A stretch of DNA of 64,000 bases from Asaccharospora irregularis DSM 2635 (GCF_900129815.1 NZ_FQWX01000003.1:1-64000), one strand, 5' to 3'; counted from the first letter of the stretch, positions 8,369 to 17,804 are shown. Program-made: numbers and translations. Notes: generated by a model not told the origin, from the letters alone.

Positions 8369-9289
8369 TTATCCAAATAAAACTATACAAATAAAAGGTA
8401 TCGTAGCTACTGATAGTAGTGTAGTAAAGAATACTATTTGTGATGCTAAAGTGGTATCAGCTCCGTACTCGTTCGCCATTATAGCAGCATTAGCAGCTGT
8501 AGGCATAGCAGTTATTACTACAGGTATAGCAAGTAACAAAGGATCGCTAACTTTTAATCTAAGAATTAGATATACCAGTATAGGTAAGAATATTAATCTT
8601 AAAAAAGAAGTAAAATATAATTTTTTATTTGAAAAACACTCTAAAGCTGATGAGTTAGCAAGCAAACTTCCTATTACAAGCATAGAAATAGGTGTGGTTA
8701 CACTTCCCAATAGTTCTATAGGTTTATTTAAAAATTCTGGTAATCTAATGTTAAAAACAAAAAGAATTAATCCAATAAAAATAGATAAAATAATAGGACT
8801 TACAAGTGATTTTAGTGAAAATGAATATTCTTCATTTCCTTTACATAAAAGATAAGTTCCTACTGTATAGGCTAAAACATTGAATGGTAAATTGAAGATT
8901 GCTGTATAGAATATAGCCTCTTTACCTAGAACAGCTTCGATGACTGGGTACCCCATAAATGCTACGTTAGAAAATATAATAGCATACTGATATACACCTA
9001 GGTTTTTTTCTGATTTGAAAATGAATTTCAAGAAATAAGAAAATAAAATTGATACAGAATATGTAAATATTGATATTAAGATTAGCATAAATATTTTTTT
9101 AGCCATGTTAGGATTATATTCTATTTGCATAGAACTAATTATCATCGATGGTAAAAATATACTCATAACAAGAGAGGAAATCATAGAGGTACAGTGTTCG
9201 TCTAATAATCCTTTTTTCCTTATCATATACCCTACTAAGATCAATATAAATAAAACTGCTACTTGTATAAAAATGTTGCCAAAGTTCAT
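8369..9289 (-). CDS. AEC-family transporter
   Basis: A 306-residue integral membrane protein with about ten hydrophobic segments, of the auxin efflux carrier / malonate-malate transporter superfamily. Typical features are the N-terminal GYMIRKKGLLDE, the NVAFMGYPV segment in the middle with the family's Asn-x-x-x-x-Gly-x-Pro, and the C-terminal MPTAANAAIMANEYGAD crossing. GAAGGAGG precedes the ATG. Substrate is not readable from sequence; organic anions are usual. A 48-residue membrane protein follows. Confidence 0.88.
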   Translation of the reverse strand: MNFGNIFIQVAVLFILILVGYMIRKKGLLDEHCTSMISSLVMSIFLPSMIISSMQIEYNPNMAKKIFMLILISIFTYSVSILFSYFLKFIFKSEKNLGVYQYAIIFSNVAFMGYPVIEAVLGKEAIFYTAIFNLPFNVLAYTVGTYLLCKGNEEYSFSLKSLVSPIILSIFIGLILFVFNIRLPEFLNKPIELLGSVTTPISMLVIGSLLANSSALECFSNKKLYFTSFLRLIFLPILVYLILRLKVSDPLLLAIPVVITAMPTAANAAIMANEYGADTTLASQIVFFTTLLSVATIPFICIVLFG

Positions 9290-9503
9290 AAAAATACCTC
9301 CTTCACAGATAACATTATATACATGTAAAGGATAAAATTCAATATTAATACAAAATTTATTATATAATTTGATACAAAATTTAAAATAATTTATTTCATT
9401 ATTAAAAACTTTGGCGATTATATTGATGTTATTATATGGTTATGATATATAATGTATAATAGTAGATATGTTTAAAATATATGAAATAAGTAGGGAGTAA
9501 TTT

Positions 9504-11371
9504 ATGAAAAGTACAAAATTTTCTATAAAGAGTATAAAGAATATACCTAAAGATCCTAAGATAGTACATGCAAAAGGGGCGCTATTTGAAAAGGTAGGTA
9601 AAATAGATCAAGCACTAGAAGCCTATAAAGTTGCAGCATTAGATGATAATATAAAATCACAGTACACCTTAGGAAACATATATGCTAATAAAAGACAGTT
9701 TAAAGAAGCTGAAAAATGGTATTCTATGGCATATAGAAATGGATATGATGATGCTGCATTTGATTTAGGAAATATGTATTTTAAAATAGAAGGATATGAG
9801 TATTGCATTTATTGGTATGAAAAGATAGCTAAACTAGGCCATTTAGAAGCACAAAATAACCTAGGAGTTACACACTTTAAATTAAAGGACATAGAAAGAA
9901 GTGAGCATTGGCTAAGAGAGTCAGCAGACAGTAATTTTGCGAGAGCTTGTTTTAATTTGGGTGTATTATATAGTAATATAGGCAGAGAAGAAGAGGCCTA
10001 TGAATATTACAAAAGAGGATCAGTACTTTTAGATGACGACGCTAAGTATAATTTGGCTGTTTTAAACAATAAAACTAAAGATACTAAATCAGCTATAAGC
10101 CTTTACAAACAATTATACAAGTCAGGGCATGAAAAAGGTTGTTTTAACCTTGGAATACATATGGAGATAGATGGTAATTTGCAGGATGCAGAAAGATACT
10201 ATAAAAAAAGTGCAGATAGTGGCTATACAAAGTCTGAGTACAGGCTGGCGTATATATATGATAGATTTGAAGATCATGAGAATGCAATAGAGTATTATGA
10301 AAGAGCTGTAGAAAAAAACCATACCCTATCTAAATACAGGTTGGCAAATTTGTATAACAGGGAAAATGAAATTGAAAAGGCGAAACTATACTATCATATG
10401 GCAGCAGCAGATAATATGTTAGAGGCAAAAAATAATTTGGCTGGTCTATATTTTGAAGAAAAAGATTATGAAAATGCTATTAAATTCTATAATGAAGCAA
10501 TTGCAGACGGTTGCAAAAGTGCTATTGAAAATTTAGCAGATTTATATTTACAAAATGGAGATGTAGAGAGGGCGATATCTTATTATATAAGAAGTTCTAC
10601 AAAACTATCATCACAAATAAAATTGGGAAATATATACCTAGATTTAGATAACACTGAAGAAGCTATAGTTTGGTTTAAGAAAGCATCAGAAGCTGAAGAT
10701 ATAGAATCTACTTATAAATTAGGATGCATATATGAAAGCCTAAAAAATATAGAAGAGGCTAAGAAATACTTTATTTTGGCATATGAAGGAAATAACATAA
10801 ATGCTAACTTACATTTAGGAAGAATTTATATTATGGAAGAAAAACTAGAAGATGCAAAAAAATGTTTGAACTTCCTGCAAATGAAGATAATGTATATTCA
10901 CAACATATGCTTGCGTATATATATGACATCTATTATAAAGATTATACCAACTCCAAATACTGGTATGAAAAATCAAGAGCTCAAGGATGTGTAGAATCTG
11001 TATACAACCTAGGACAATTGAATTTTAAGCTAGGTGATTATGACTCAGCAGAAAAGTACTACAAAGAGGGAGTACAACTAGGAAGTAAAAAATGTGAATA
11101 TATGCTTGCAAACTTATACTACAAAAAGAGTATAGATATGCATAGAAAGCTAGCTAAAGAAAATTATGATGATTGTAGTAAAATAATTGAATCTGCTGCA
11201 GATATAAAATTAGACTTTTATGAAACATTAGTTCCAAAGTTTACTCTAATTGAAGAAAAAATAGATGAAGAAGAATATGTGCCTATTTATATACTAGATA
11301 TAAATGAAAATCTAGAAGATATGCTAGATGATTTGCAATATGAGATGATAATAGACGAACAAGAAGAATAG
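9504..11371 (+). CDS. TPR/Sel1-repeat protein interrupted by a -1 frameshift
   Basis: A long helical-repeat protein of some fifteen 34-37-residue TPR/Sel1 units (pattern: A-x-x-x-L-G-x-x-Y ... A-x-x-Y-Y-x-x-A) with a very acidic tail. The first frame starts at ATG 9504 (GGGAG upstream) and would end at 10994 with about 44 non-repeat residues. The repeat pattern continues at once in the -1 frame from about 10860 to 11371. The switch lies at GCAAAAAAATG (seven A, 10856-10862), in the phase of an A-AAA-AAA slippery site. One more A would give a continuous protein of about 622 residues. It may be a real mutation, phase variation, programmed slippage or a read error. Such proteins scaffold protein-protein contacts; partner unknown. 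Confidence 0.75.
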
Positions 11372-11380
11372 GTTTTATGA

Positions 11381-11434
11381 AAAAATATCCTATAGATTGG
11401 ACAATTAGAAAATGTCCTCTATAGGATATTTTTA
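11381..11434. terminator. Bidirectional terminator
   Basis: AAAAATATCCTATAGA pairs with TCTATAGGATATTTTT between converging genes. Confidence 0.88.
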
Positions 11435-11437
11435 GAT

Positions 11438-12445
11438 TTAGGCAGTTAAGACTAGATTACACATATATACAATATATAGCACAATTAAAAAACTACTTTC
11501 AAATTTATTAATATCTCTTTTTCTAAAAGCAAAGATATAAGTTATAGATGTAACTAAAATCATAAGTAAAGCATCTTTAAATATAGCTGGTTCTACTACT
11601 ATAGGAGATATAGTAGCAGATATTCCTAGGATAAATAGAATATTAAATATATTAGAACCTATTACATTGCCTAATGCTATATCAGCCTCCCCTTTAGTAG
11701 CCGCAATTACAGAAGTTACAAATTCTGGAAGAGATGTACCGATAGCTACTATTGTAAGACCTATAAATTGATCGCTAACACCAAAACTACTAGCTATTAT
11801 AGAAGCAGAAGTTACAACTAAATGGCCTCCTGCTACTATAGAAATAACACCAAGTACGGACATTATCAAAGATTTAGTCATGGATATTGTTTTCGCATCC
11901 TCTTTGCCTGAAACTTCAGATTTTAAGGTAACTGTATCTGAAGATAGAGAAACTTCTTCATTTATAGAATTATTTCTAAATCTCAAGGCATATGAAATCA
12001 GAGAATACATGAATATAGCAAAAAACATAAGTAGGACTATTCCATCTCCGCGGCTTATTAAGTTGTTAGAATTTCCTTGGAATAATATATCACAAGATAG
12101 AACAAACATAAGGATTGAAGATAATAATAGGAATGGAAATTCCTTATGTGTCATACTTTTTTCAACTGATAAAGTTTTTATAAAACCAGAAAATCCTACT
12201 ACCATTAGCAAATTAAATATATTAGATCCTACTATATTGCCTATAGCCATACCATTTTGACCGTTTATTGATGCAGTTATACTAACAGCAGCCTCAGGTG
12301 CACTAGTTCCAAAAGATACAATTGTAAGACCGATTATAATGGAAGGAATCCTAAGTACTTTTGCAATACTTGAAGCTCCATCGACAAAGGCATCGGCACC
12401 TTTTATAAGTAAAAAAAGACCTAATAAGAGTAAAATATAATTCAT
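11438..12445 (-). CDS. CaCA-family cation exchanger, probably manganese or calcium exporter
   Basis: A 335-residue membrane protein made of two homologous halves of five segments, each with the alpha-repeat signature: SFGTSAPEAAVS and NIVGSNIFNL in the first half, AIGTSLPEFVTS and NVIGSNIFNI in the second. A charged loop near residues 165-190 separates them. Families of this type (YrbG-like) swap Ca2+ or other divalent cations for Na+ or H+. The gene lies directly behind a yybP-ykoY manganese riboswitch, which argues that Mn2+ export is a main job. GGGAGG precedes the ATG. Confidence 0.9.
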   Translation of the reverse strand: MNYILLLLGLFLLIKGADAFVDGASSIAKVLRIPSIIIGLTIVSFGTSAPEAAVSITASINGQNGMAIGNIVGSNIFNLLMVVGFSGFIKTLSVEKSMTHKEFPFLLLSSILMFVLSCDILFQGNSNNLISRGDGIVLLMFFAIFMYSLISYALRFRNNSINEEVSLSSDTVTLKSEVSGKEDAKTISMTKSLIMSVLGVISIVAGGHLVVTSASIIASSFGVSDQFIGLTIVAIGTSLPEFVTSVIAATKGEADIALGNVIGSNIFNILFILGISATISPIVVEPAIFKDALLMILVTSITYIFAFRKRDINKFESSFLIVLYIVYMCNLVLTA

Positions 12446-12468
12446 AATAACCTCCCAAAAAAAATTTT

Positions 12469-12516
12469 AAAAAAGACCTTCAAAACAAATAGAGAACTAT
12501 TTGTTTTGAAGGTCTT
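12469..12516 (-). terminator. Terminator controlled by the manganese riboswitch
   Basis: An 18-bp stem (GACCTTCAAAACAAATAG and its complement) followed by a T run, ending 24 bases before the exchanger start. Its upstream arm also contains CCTTCAA, which can pair with TTGAAGG at the 5' end of the aptamer, so the two folds exclude each other. Confidence 0.9.
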
Positions 12517-12607
12517 GCTATCAAGTCATAAACTTGTAATCAACCGAGTATAAATACTGTAATGACGATTGATTATACACAAAGTGTAAGCTACTCCCCT
12601 TCAAGGT
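12506..12607 (-). ncRNA. yybP-ykoY (Mn2+) riboswitch
   Basis: Read on the minus strand, the leader begins TTGAAGGGGAGTAGC, has ATCGTCATTAC in the middle, and CTCGGTTGATTACAAG on the far side. The GGGGAGTAG block and the CGTCAT block match the conserved core of the yybP-ykoY class, which senses Mn2+. The closing helix competes with the terminator, so metal binding should allow expression of the cation exchanger. Confidence 0.85.
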
Positions 12608-12625
12608 ATATATAACATATAAAAT

Positions 12626-12654
12626 ATTCTACAATAAAATAGAAATATTTTCAA
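12626..12654 (-). promoter_or_regulatory. Sigma-A promoter of the manganese riboswitch transcript
   Basis: On the minus strand TTGAAA (12654-12649) and TAGAAT (12631-12626) are separated by 17 bases, ending about 20 bases before the aptamer. Confidence 0.7.
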
Positions 12655-12668
12655 CTTTAATTTCTAAA

Positions 12669-13604
12669 TTAGAGTAATTTATTCCGAGACATGAATGCAG
12701 TAACTACTAGACATATTATAGTTGTAATAAATAATATAACCCAAAATCCATTAGGAGTATTAGCAAAAGGAATATCAAGTACATTCATTCCAAAGAATCC
12801 TGATATAATAGTTGGAATTGAGAAAATTAGTGTAACAACTGTCAGAAACTGCATAACATTATTTTGGTTGTTACTTATTATAGCACTAAATGCATCCATA
12901 ATTCTGCTTAATATGTCTCCATATATATTAGCCATCTCAAGTGCCTGTCTGTTTTCAATGACAACATCTTCTAGTAAATCTTCATCATCAGGATATTTTT
13001 TTATAGTAGTAGCCCTGACCATTTTATTGAGTACTAGTTCATTGGCCTTTAGTGAGGTAGAGAAGTATACTAGAGATTTTTCTAGTTCTAGTAATTGAAT
13101 AAGTTCTTTGTTTCTCATAGAATTATAGATTTCACGTTCTATAACTGTAGTCATTTTATTTATTTTTCTCAAATAATGCAGGTAATAACTTGCATTTTTA
13201 TGAAGGATTTGTAAAATAAAACGAGTTTTTTTAAACGTATAAAAATCTTTAATATGTCCTACGATAAAGTCATTTAGAATTTTAGTTTGAGCAGTACACA
13301 CTGTTAATATAGCATCATCTACTATTATAATACCTAATGGAATAGTAGAGTAGTGGGAAGAGTTAGAGTCACTCTCATCTACTGGTATATCTATAAGTAT
13401 GAGTGTGTGGTTGTCCTCAATATCTATTCTTGAACGTTCTTCTTCATCTAATGCAGATTTTATATCTTCGATATCTACATTTAACAGCTCTGAAATTTCG
13501 TTAATCTCGCTTTGATTTGGTTCAACGAGATTTATCCAGCAGCCACTCTCAAAGAAACTAAGTTTTTCTAGTTTAGAATCAATAGTTTTATAATATCTTA
13601 TCAT
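12669..13604 (-). CDS. corA: CorA-family magnesium transporter
   Basis: A 311-residue divalent-cation channel. A long cytoplasmic domain with helical stretches (about residues 1-240) precedes two C-terminal membrane helices. The first ends in the selectivity motif GMN (FGMNVLDIPF), and the second is followed by the basic end MSRNKLL. CorA works as a pentamer and imports Mg2+, sometimes Co2+ or Ni2+. AAAGGATG lies before the ATG. The 515-base region upstream holds an unidentified folded element that may regulate it. Confidence 0.92.
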   Translation of the reverse strand: MIRYYKTIDSKLEKLSFFESGCWINLVEPNQSEINEISELLNVDIEDIKSALDEEERSRIDIEDNHTLILIDIPVDESDSNSSHYSTIPLGIIIVDDAILTVCTAQTKILNDFIVGHIKDFYTFKKTRFILQILHKNASYYLHYLRKINKMTTVIEREIYNSMRNKELIQLLELEKSLVYFSTSLKANELVLNKMVRATTIKKYPDDEDLLEDVVIENRQALEMANIYGDILSRIMDAFSAIISNNQNNVMQFLTVVTLIFSIPTIISGFFGMNVLDIPFANTPNGFWVILFITTIICLVVTAFMSRNKLL

Positions 13605-13643
13605 GGCAACACATCCTTTATTCAGTTTTATATAAATCTCATT

Positions 13644-13769
13644 ACTTAATATTATCCATTAAATAACTAATTTATATAATTGAATAAAGTAATTAGCTAA
13701 TAACTAGATAATATTAAGTGATGGTAAAAAAGTTTTTAGCCGCAACGGACTATGGTCCACTTCCATCAC
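13644..13769 (-). other. Unidentified structured element upstream of corA
   Basis: Two nested or adjacent folds. A long hairpin has a perfect 13-bp outer stem (13644-13656 with 13707-13719) and a partly paired AT-rich inner stem. Directly beside it, GTGATGG and CCATCAC (13763-13769 with 13718-13724) enclose GGACCATAGTCC and TTGCGGCTAAAAAC. The GC-richer core stands out from its surroundings. It lies 40-165 bases before corA on the same strand. It does not match the M-box or any other class I know. Confidence 0.4.
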
Positions 13770-14033
13770 TCTCCTGTAGTTTGAATTTTTTTACATAGTA
13801 CATATGCATATATAGAAGTCATATTGATTTAAGGTTTGTACAATTATGATTTCTGTATATGCATAGTGGCAAATATATCATAAAATAATTAAATATTTAG
13901 TATGAAATATTTTAGGACTCTTAAATAGAATACCTTGTTTAGAAATATAAATCAATATATCATCTAATTTATTTTGAATTTTTTCTAATATATTGAGCAT
14001 TTATTTATAAATAGATAAGTTTTTTATTTTGAA
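13770..14033. other. Intergenic region without visible genes
   Basis: AT-rich spacer between the folded element and the terminator of the nitronate monooxygenase-like gene. I see no open frame with a ribosome binding site on either strand. Confidence 0.5.
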
Positions 14034-14083
14034 TAAAAAAGGAGCTTCACTCAGTAATTTAATTATCACTGAGTGATAGCTCC
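14034..14083 (-). terminator. Terminator of the nitronate monooxygenase-like gene
   Basis: GGAGCT-TCACTCAGT pairs with ACTGAGTGA-TAGCTCC with one bulge. The minus strand ends in TTTTTT. Confidence 0.88.
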
Positions 14084-14119
14084 TACTATTTTTAATACAA
14101 AATGATTTTACTCAATCTA

Positions 14120-15175
14120 TTATAATTTTGATACTAAATCATTGATAACTTCCTCGACAGAAGATAGTTTATCGATTTTATATGCATCACTTCCACAGAA
14201 TAAAAGAGCATTGTCTAAATCACCATTTACTGCATTTATAAGGGCCTGAGATATACAATAAGGCGTATCTTTAGGATCGCAAGGTATTAAGCAATTATAG
14301 CATTTTTTAATTTCTGGTTTGGAAGTCTTAACTTCTTTTATAAATTTGTTTTTTATTGCACGACCAGGCATTCCTACGGGGCTTTTTACTATATGTATAT
14401 CATCTTTAGTAGAGTTTACATAAGCCATTTTAAAGTTCTCGTGAGCATCGCACTCGTATGTAGCTACAAATCTTGTGCCAACTTGAACACCACTTGCCCC
14501 AAGGTCAATATATTTTTTTACATCCTCACTAGATGAGATTCCTCCTGCAGCTACTACTGGAATTTTTGTATTGTATTTTTTTTCATAAGTCTTAGCTACT
14601 TCAAGGATTTTTAAAAATTCTTCATCATAATCAATTTTATCTATATCACAAAGTTCCTCATTATTGTATCCTAAGTGTCCACCAGCTTTTGGACCTTCAA
14701 CAACGATTAAATCTGCAGTTGTTTTTTCTTTTCTATCCCACATCTTAAGTATTACACTTGCAGCTTTTGAAGTAGACACTATAGGTGCAATCTTTGTATT
14801 AGTACCTTTGACTAGTGAAGGTAATTTAGTAGGAAGACCTGCCCCAGAGATTATAATATCTATGCCAGATTTTATAGCTTCCTTTACGTACTCCTCATAG
14901 TTTTTCATTGCTACCATGAAGTTTACACCGATTATACCTCCACCTGAAATTCTCTTTGCCTCAGAGATATGTTTTCTTAAAGCTCTGATATTAGCATTTA
15001 TAGTATTAGTTTCAAAGTCTTCTTCATCATATCCGATTTGAACACCAGATATTACACCTATGCCACCTAATTTAGCTACAGCACCAGCAAGAGAGGATTT
15101 AGATATTCCTACACCCATACCGCCTTGTATAATAGGAACTTTTGCAACTAAATCTCTTATTATTAATTCTTTTAT
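14120..15175 (-). CDS. Nitronate monooxygenase-family flavoprotein, non-standard start codon
   Basis: A TIM-barrel FMN enzyme of the 2-nitropropane dioxygenase / FabK superfamily. Motifs are GGMGVGIS at the N terminus, GAGLPTKLP, VEGPKAGGHLGY (with the catalytic His), VAAGGI and GVQVGTRFVAT for phosphate binding, and a Cys-containing C-terminal segment (KKCYNCLIPCDP). The first ATG (15118) would cut into the FMN-binding strand, yet the frame continues upstream as IKELIIRDLVAKVPIIQGG, as in relatives. It reaches AGGAGG at 15184-15189 without any ATG, GTG or TTG; only ATT, ATC and ATA are available (15181, 15178, 15175). I place the start at ATA 15175, eight bases after AGGAGG. Substrate unknown; FabK is an alternative. 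Confidence 0.8.
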   Translation of the reverse strand: MKELIIRDLVAKVPIIQGGMGVGISKSSLAGAVAKLGGIGVISGVQIGYDEEDFETNTINANIRALRKHISEAKRISGGGIIGVNFMVAMKNYEEYVKEAIKSGIDIIISGAGLPTKLPSLVKGTNTKIAPIVSTSKAASVILKMWDRKEKTTADLIVVEGPKAGGHLGYNNEELCDIDKIDYDEEFLKILEVAKTYEKKYNTKIPVVAAGGISSSEDVKKYIDLGASGVQVGTRFVATYECDAHENFKMAYVNSTKDDIHIVKSPVGMPGRAIKNKFIKEVKTSKPEIKKCYNCLIPCDPKDTPYCISQALINAVNGDLDNALLFCGSDAYKIDKLSSVEEVINDLVSKL

Positions 15176-15285
15176 GATAATCTCCTCCTATTTAATAGTA
15201 AAATACACTAGATTATAACACTTAATATTAATACCTAGTCATAAAAATATTATACTATAAACCAAATAAAAAGAGTAGAGTAGAT

Positions 15286-16182
15286 TTAGTTTATTACATT
15301 TAGAATTGCTCCACTTACATCACAAGATAATTCTTTTAATTTCCAGTTAGACTTTAGTGGTGATAAAAAATAGGACATATCCTCTAAAAATTTATTATCA
15401 TCTTCTTTTATTAAAGCCATGATAGTAGGGCCTGCGCCACTTAAAAATACAGCGAGTGCTCCCAGTTTATCTGCTTTATCCACTATGTCTTCATAGTTTT
15501 TTATTAGTGAACCCCTATAGTTTTGGTGTAGCTTATCCTTACAAGCAACCTTTATTAGTTCGAAATTTTCATTTATGATAGCAGTTATAAGTAGAGAAAC
15601 TCTTCCAACATTGTATACGCCATCTGAATAGGAAATAGTAGAAGGTAAAACTCCTCTGGATTTTTCAGTTGAGAGTCTAAAGTCTGGAATCATGGCACAA
15701 AACTTAAGATTTTTTGGAACTTTGATTACATCATAGTAAATTTTATTTTTCTCAGAAATAGAAGTTATCATATTACCAAATAGGGCAGGTGCAACATTAT
15801 CAGGGTGTCCTTCTATTTCAGAAGCAATTTCAAGAAGTTCATCTTTACTAAGATGGGAATTTGAAAGATAATTTGCAGCCATTACACCTGCAACTATACA
15901 AGTTGCACTACTACCAAGACCTCTACAGACAGGAATGTTAGTTTCTATTTTGATTTTTATCCCCTTAGGTGTTTTAGAAGGATTTACTTTTGAAAAAAAG
16001 TACTTCATAGACTTATAGATTAAATTATTTTCATTCCTAAATTCAGGTTCACATCCTTCTATTTGAAGGCCATTATCGATTTCTTCTATATAAAATTTAT
16101 TGTATATATTTAGGGCTATACCAAGGCAGTCAAAGCCTGGACCTATATTTGCACTTGTTGCTGGAACTATAATTTCTAACAT
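15286..16182 (-). CDS. thrB: Homoserine kinase
   Basis: Phosphorylates homoserine to O-phosphohomoserine, the substrate of ThrC. A 298-residue GHMP kinase with VPATSANIGPGFDCLG at the N terminus, the ATP loop PVCRGLGSSATC around residue 90, and the C-terminal LSGAGPTIMAL motif. Start ATG 16182 has AGGTG about seven bases upstream; a GTG at 16191 abuts the thrC stop. The gene follows thrC directly and shares its T-box leader. Confidence 0.95.
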   Translation of the reverse strand: MLEIIVPATSANIGPGFDCLGIALNIYNKFYIEEIDNGLQIEGCEPEFRNENNLIYKSMKYFFSKVNPSKTPKGIKIKIETNIPVCRGLGSSATCIVAGVMAANYLSNSHLSKDELLEIASEIEGHPDNVAPALFGNMITSISEKNKIYYDVIKVPKNLKFCAMIPDFRLSTEKSRGVLPSTISYSDGVYNVGRVSLLITAIINENFELIKVACKDKLHQNYRGSLIKNYEDIVDKADKLGALAVFLSGAGPTIMALIKEDDNKFLEDMSYFLSPLKSNWKLKELSCDVSGAILNVIN

Positions 16183-16191
16183 AATTATCAC

Positions 16192-17676
16192 CTATACTTT
16201 CAGAAAATTTTTTATTGCTACTTTTAATTCGTCTTTTTCAAATAAATTATTATGAACGACTTCTTTTTTATTAAGATTTTTTATTGGACTGGGAATATCA
16301 ATATTAGTAACCTCGGATAATTTATTTAGTATTTCGAAATCATTTAGAGTAGGGTAGCTTGTATTAGTAATAGATTCAAGTACATCTCTAGAAAACTTAA
16401 ATGGGCTAGCAGTGCTTACTATCACAGTTTTTGTATTATCTAGGGTATCGTTTTTATATTTTTCATAGCAATTATATGCTACAGCAGTATGAGTGTCTAT
16501 TAGATAATTAAAGTTTTTATAGATTTTATTTATAGTAAACTCTACTTCTTTTTCATTTGAAAACTCAGAGTAAAAACAATTTAGATTAGCTTTCATATAT
16601 TCTGGAATTTCGTATCTACCTTTTGTATTTAGTTTATCTAAAAGTTTACTTACAATATCAGAGTTTCTATCACTTATTTCAAATAAAAGTCTTTCTAGAT
16701 TGCTAGATATTAAAATATCCATTGAAGGAGAAGTAGTTAATTTAAGATTTCTATTTTTGTTATATTCTCCAGTAGTAAAAAAGTCATATAGAATATTGTT
16801 ATCATTTGATGCACAAATCAATTTATTTACTGGCAGACCCATTTGTTTTGCATAATAACCTGCTAATATATTACCAAAATTCCCAGTAGGAACTACAAAA
16901 TTTATTTTATCAAAAAGTTTTATTTCTCCATCTTTAATAAGTTTCAAGTAAGAGTGAAAATAGTATATTATTTGGGGAAGAAGTCTTCCTATATTTATTG
17001 AGTTAGCAGAAGATAATAGATAATTATTATTATCTAAAAGCTTGTTGAAGTCTTTATCAGCAAATATATTTTTGACAGCTGATTGAGCGTCGTCAAAATT
17101 TCCATTTATCCCTACAACACAAGTATTTTTTCCTTCTTGAGTCTTCATTTGTAGCTTTTGTATAGGACTAACACCATCTTCAGGGAAAAACACAATTATT
17201 TTTATGTTTTCTATATCTTTAAAGCCTTCAAGAGCTGCTTTTCCTGTATCTCCAGAAGTTGCTGTTAGAATTAAAATTTCTTTATTTAAATTATTTTTTT
17301 TGATAGATGTTTGTAATAGATGAGGCATTATAGTAAGTGCCATATCTTTAAATGCTAGAGTAGGTCCGTGATAAAGCTCTAGGAAAAAGGAGTTTTCTAC
17401 TTTTTTTAGAAAAGATACATCTCCATTGGAGAATTTAGTATCATATGAGTTTTTTATACATAATCTTATTTCATTTTCAGTAAAATCAGATAAAAATTTA
17501 CTAAGTATAAAATATGCAAGTTCAGAGTAAGTTGAATTTATTAAATTTATAAGGTCGTCTTCTATATTAGGAAATTCGTTTGGAACATAAAGTCCTCCAG
17601 AATTAGAAATTCCTTTTATTATTGCCTGCGAACAAGTAATTTTTTCTTTGTTATCTCTAGTGCTTATATAATGCAT
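16192..17676 (-). CDS. thrC: Threonine synthase
   Basis: Converts O-phosphohomoserine to threonine with PLP. The 494 residues are of the longer (E. coli/yeast-type) class. The N-terminal motif is the usual YISTRDN, the PLP lysine lies in GPTLAFKDMAL, and the phosphate-binding loop reads ATSGDTGKAALEG. NFGNILAGYYAKQMG follows in the large domain. GGAGG precedes the ATG. First gene of the thrC-thrB operon, controlled by a T-box. hom, needed for the same pathway, is not in the window. Confidence 0.95.
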   Translation of the reverse strand: MHYISTRDNKEKITCSQAIIKGISNSGGLYVPNEFPNIEDDLINLINSTYSELAYFILSKFLSDFTENEIRLCIKNSYDTKFSNGDVSFLKKVENSFFLELYHGPTLAFKDMALTIMPHLLQTSIKKNNLNKEILILTATSGDTGKAALEGFKDIENIKIIVFFPEDGVSPIQKLQMKTQEGKNTCVVGINGNFDDAQSAVKNIFADKDFNKLLDNNNYLLSSANSINIGRLLPQIIYYFHSYLKLIKDGEIKLFDKINFVVPTGNFGNILAGYYAKQMGLPVNKLICASNDNNILYDFFTTGEYNKNRNLKLTTSPSMDILISSNLERLLFEISDRNSDIVSKLLDKLNTKGRYEIPEYMKANLNCFYSEFSNEKEVEFTINKIYKNFNYLIDTHTAVAYNCYEKYKNDTLDNTKTVIVSTASPFKFSRDVLESITNTSYPTLNDFEILNKLSEVTNIDIPSPIKNLNKKEVVHNNLFEKDELKVAIKNFLKV

Positions 17677-17764
17677 TTAAATCGCCTCCAAATATTTTAA
17701 TAAAACTAAAAATTATTTTCTGCTTAAATATTTATGTATCGCTACTACTATAGTTTTTTATATA

Positions 17765-17804
17765 TAAAAAAGACCCTCATCCCTAAAAAGGGACGAGAGT
17801 CTTA
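17765..17804 (-). terminator. T-box terminator
   Basis: AAGACTCTCGTCCC pairs with GGGATGAGGGTCTT, followed by a T run on the minus strand, immediately after the T-box core. Confidence 0.9.

Noticed and set aside
8352-8855. Rightward open frame of 167 codons
   Set aside because: It lies antisense inside the AEC transporter gene, has no ribosome binding site, and has no family features.
11880-12260. Rightward open frame of 126 codons
   Set aside because: Antisense to the CaCA exchanger, whose repeats are clearly conserved; no ribosome binding site.
13718-13769. M-box, T-box or glycine riboswitch for corA
   Set aside because: None of their conserved blocks is present; it is listed only as an unclassified structured element.
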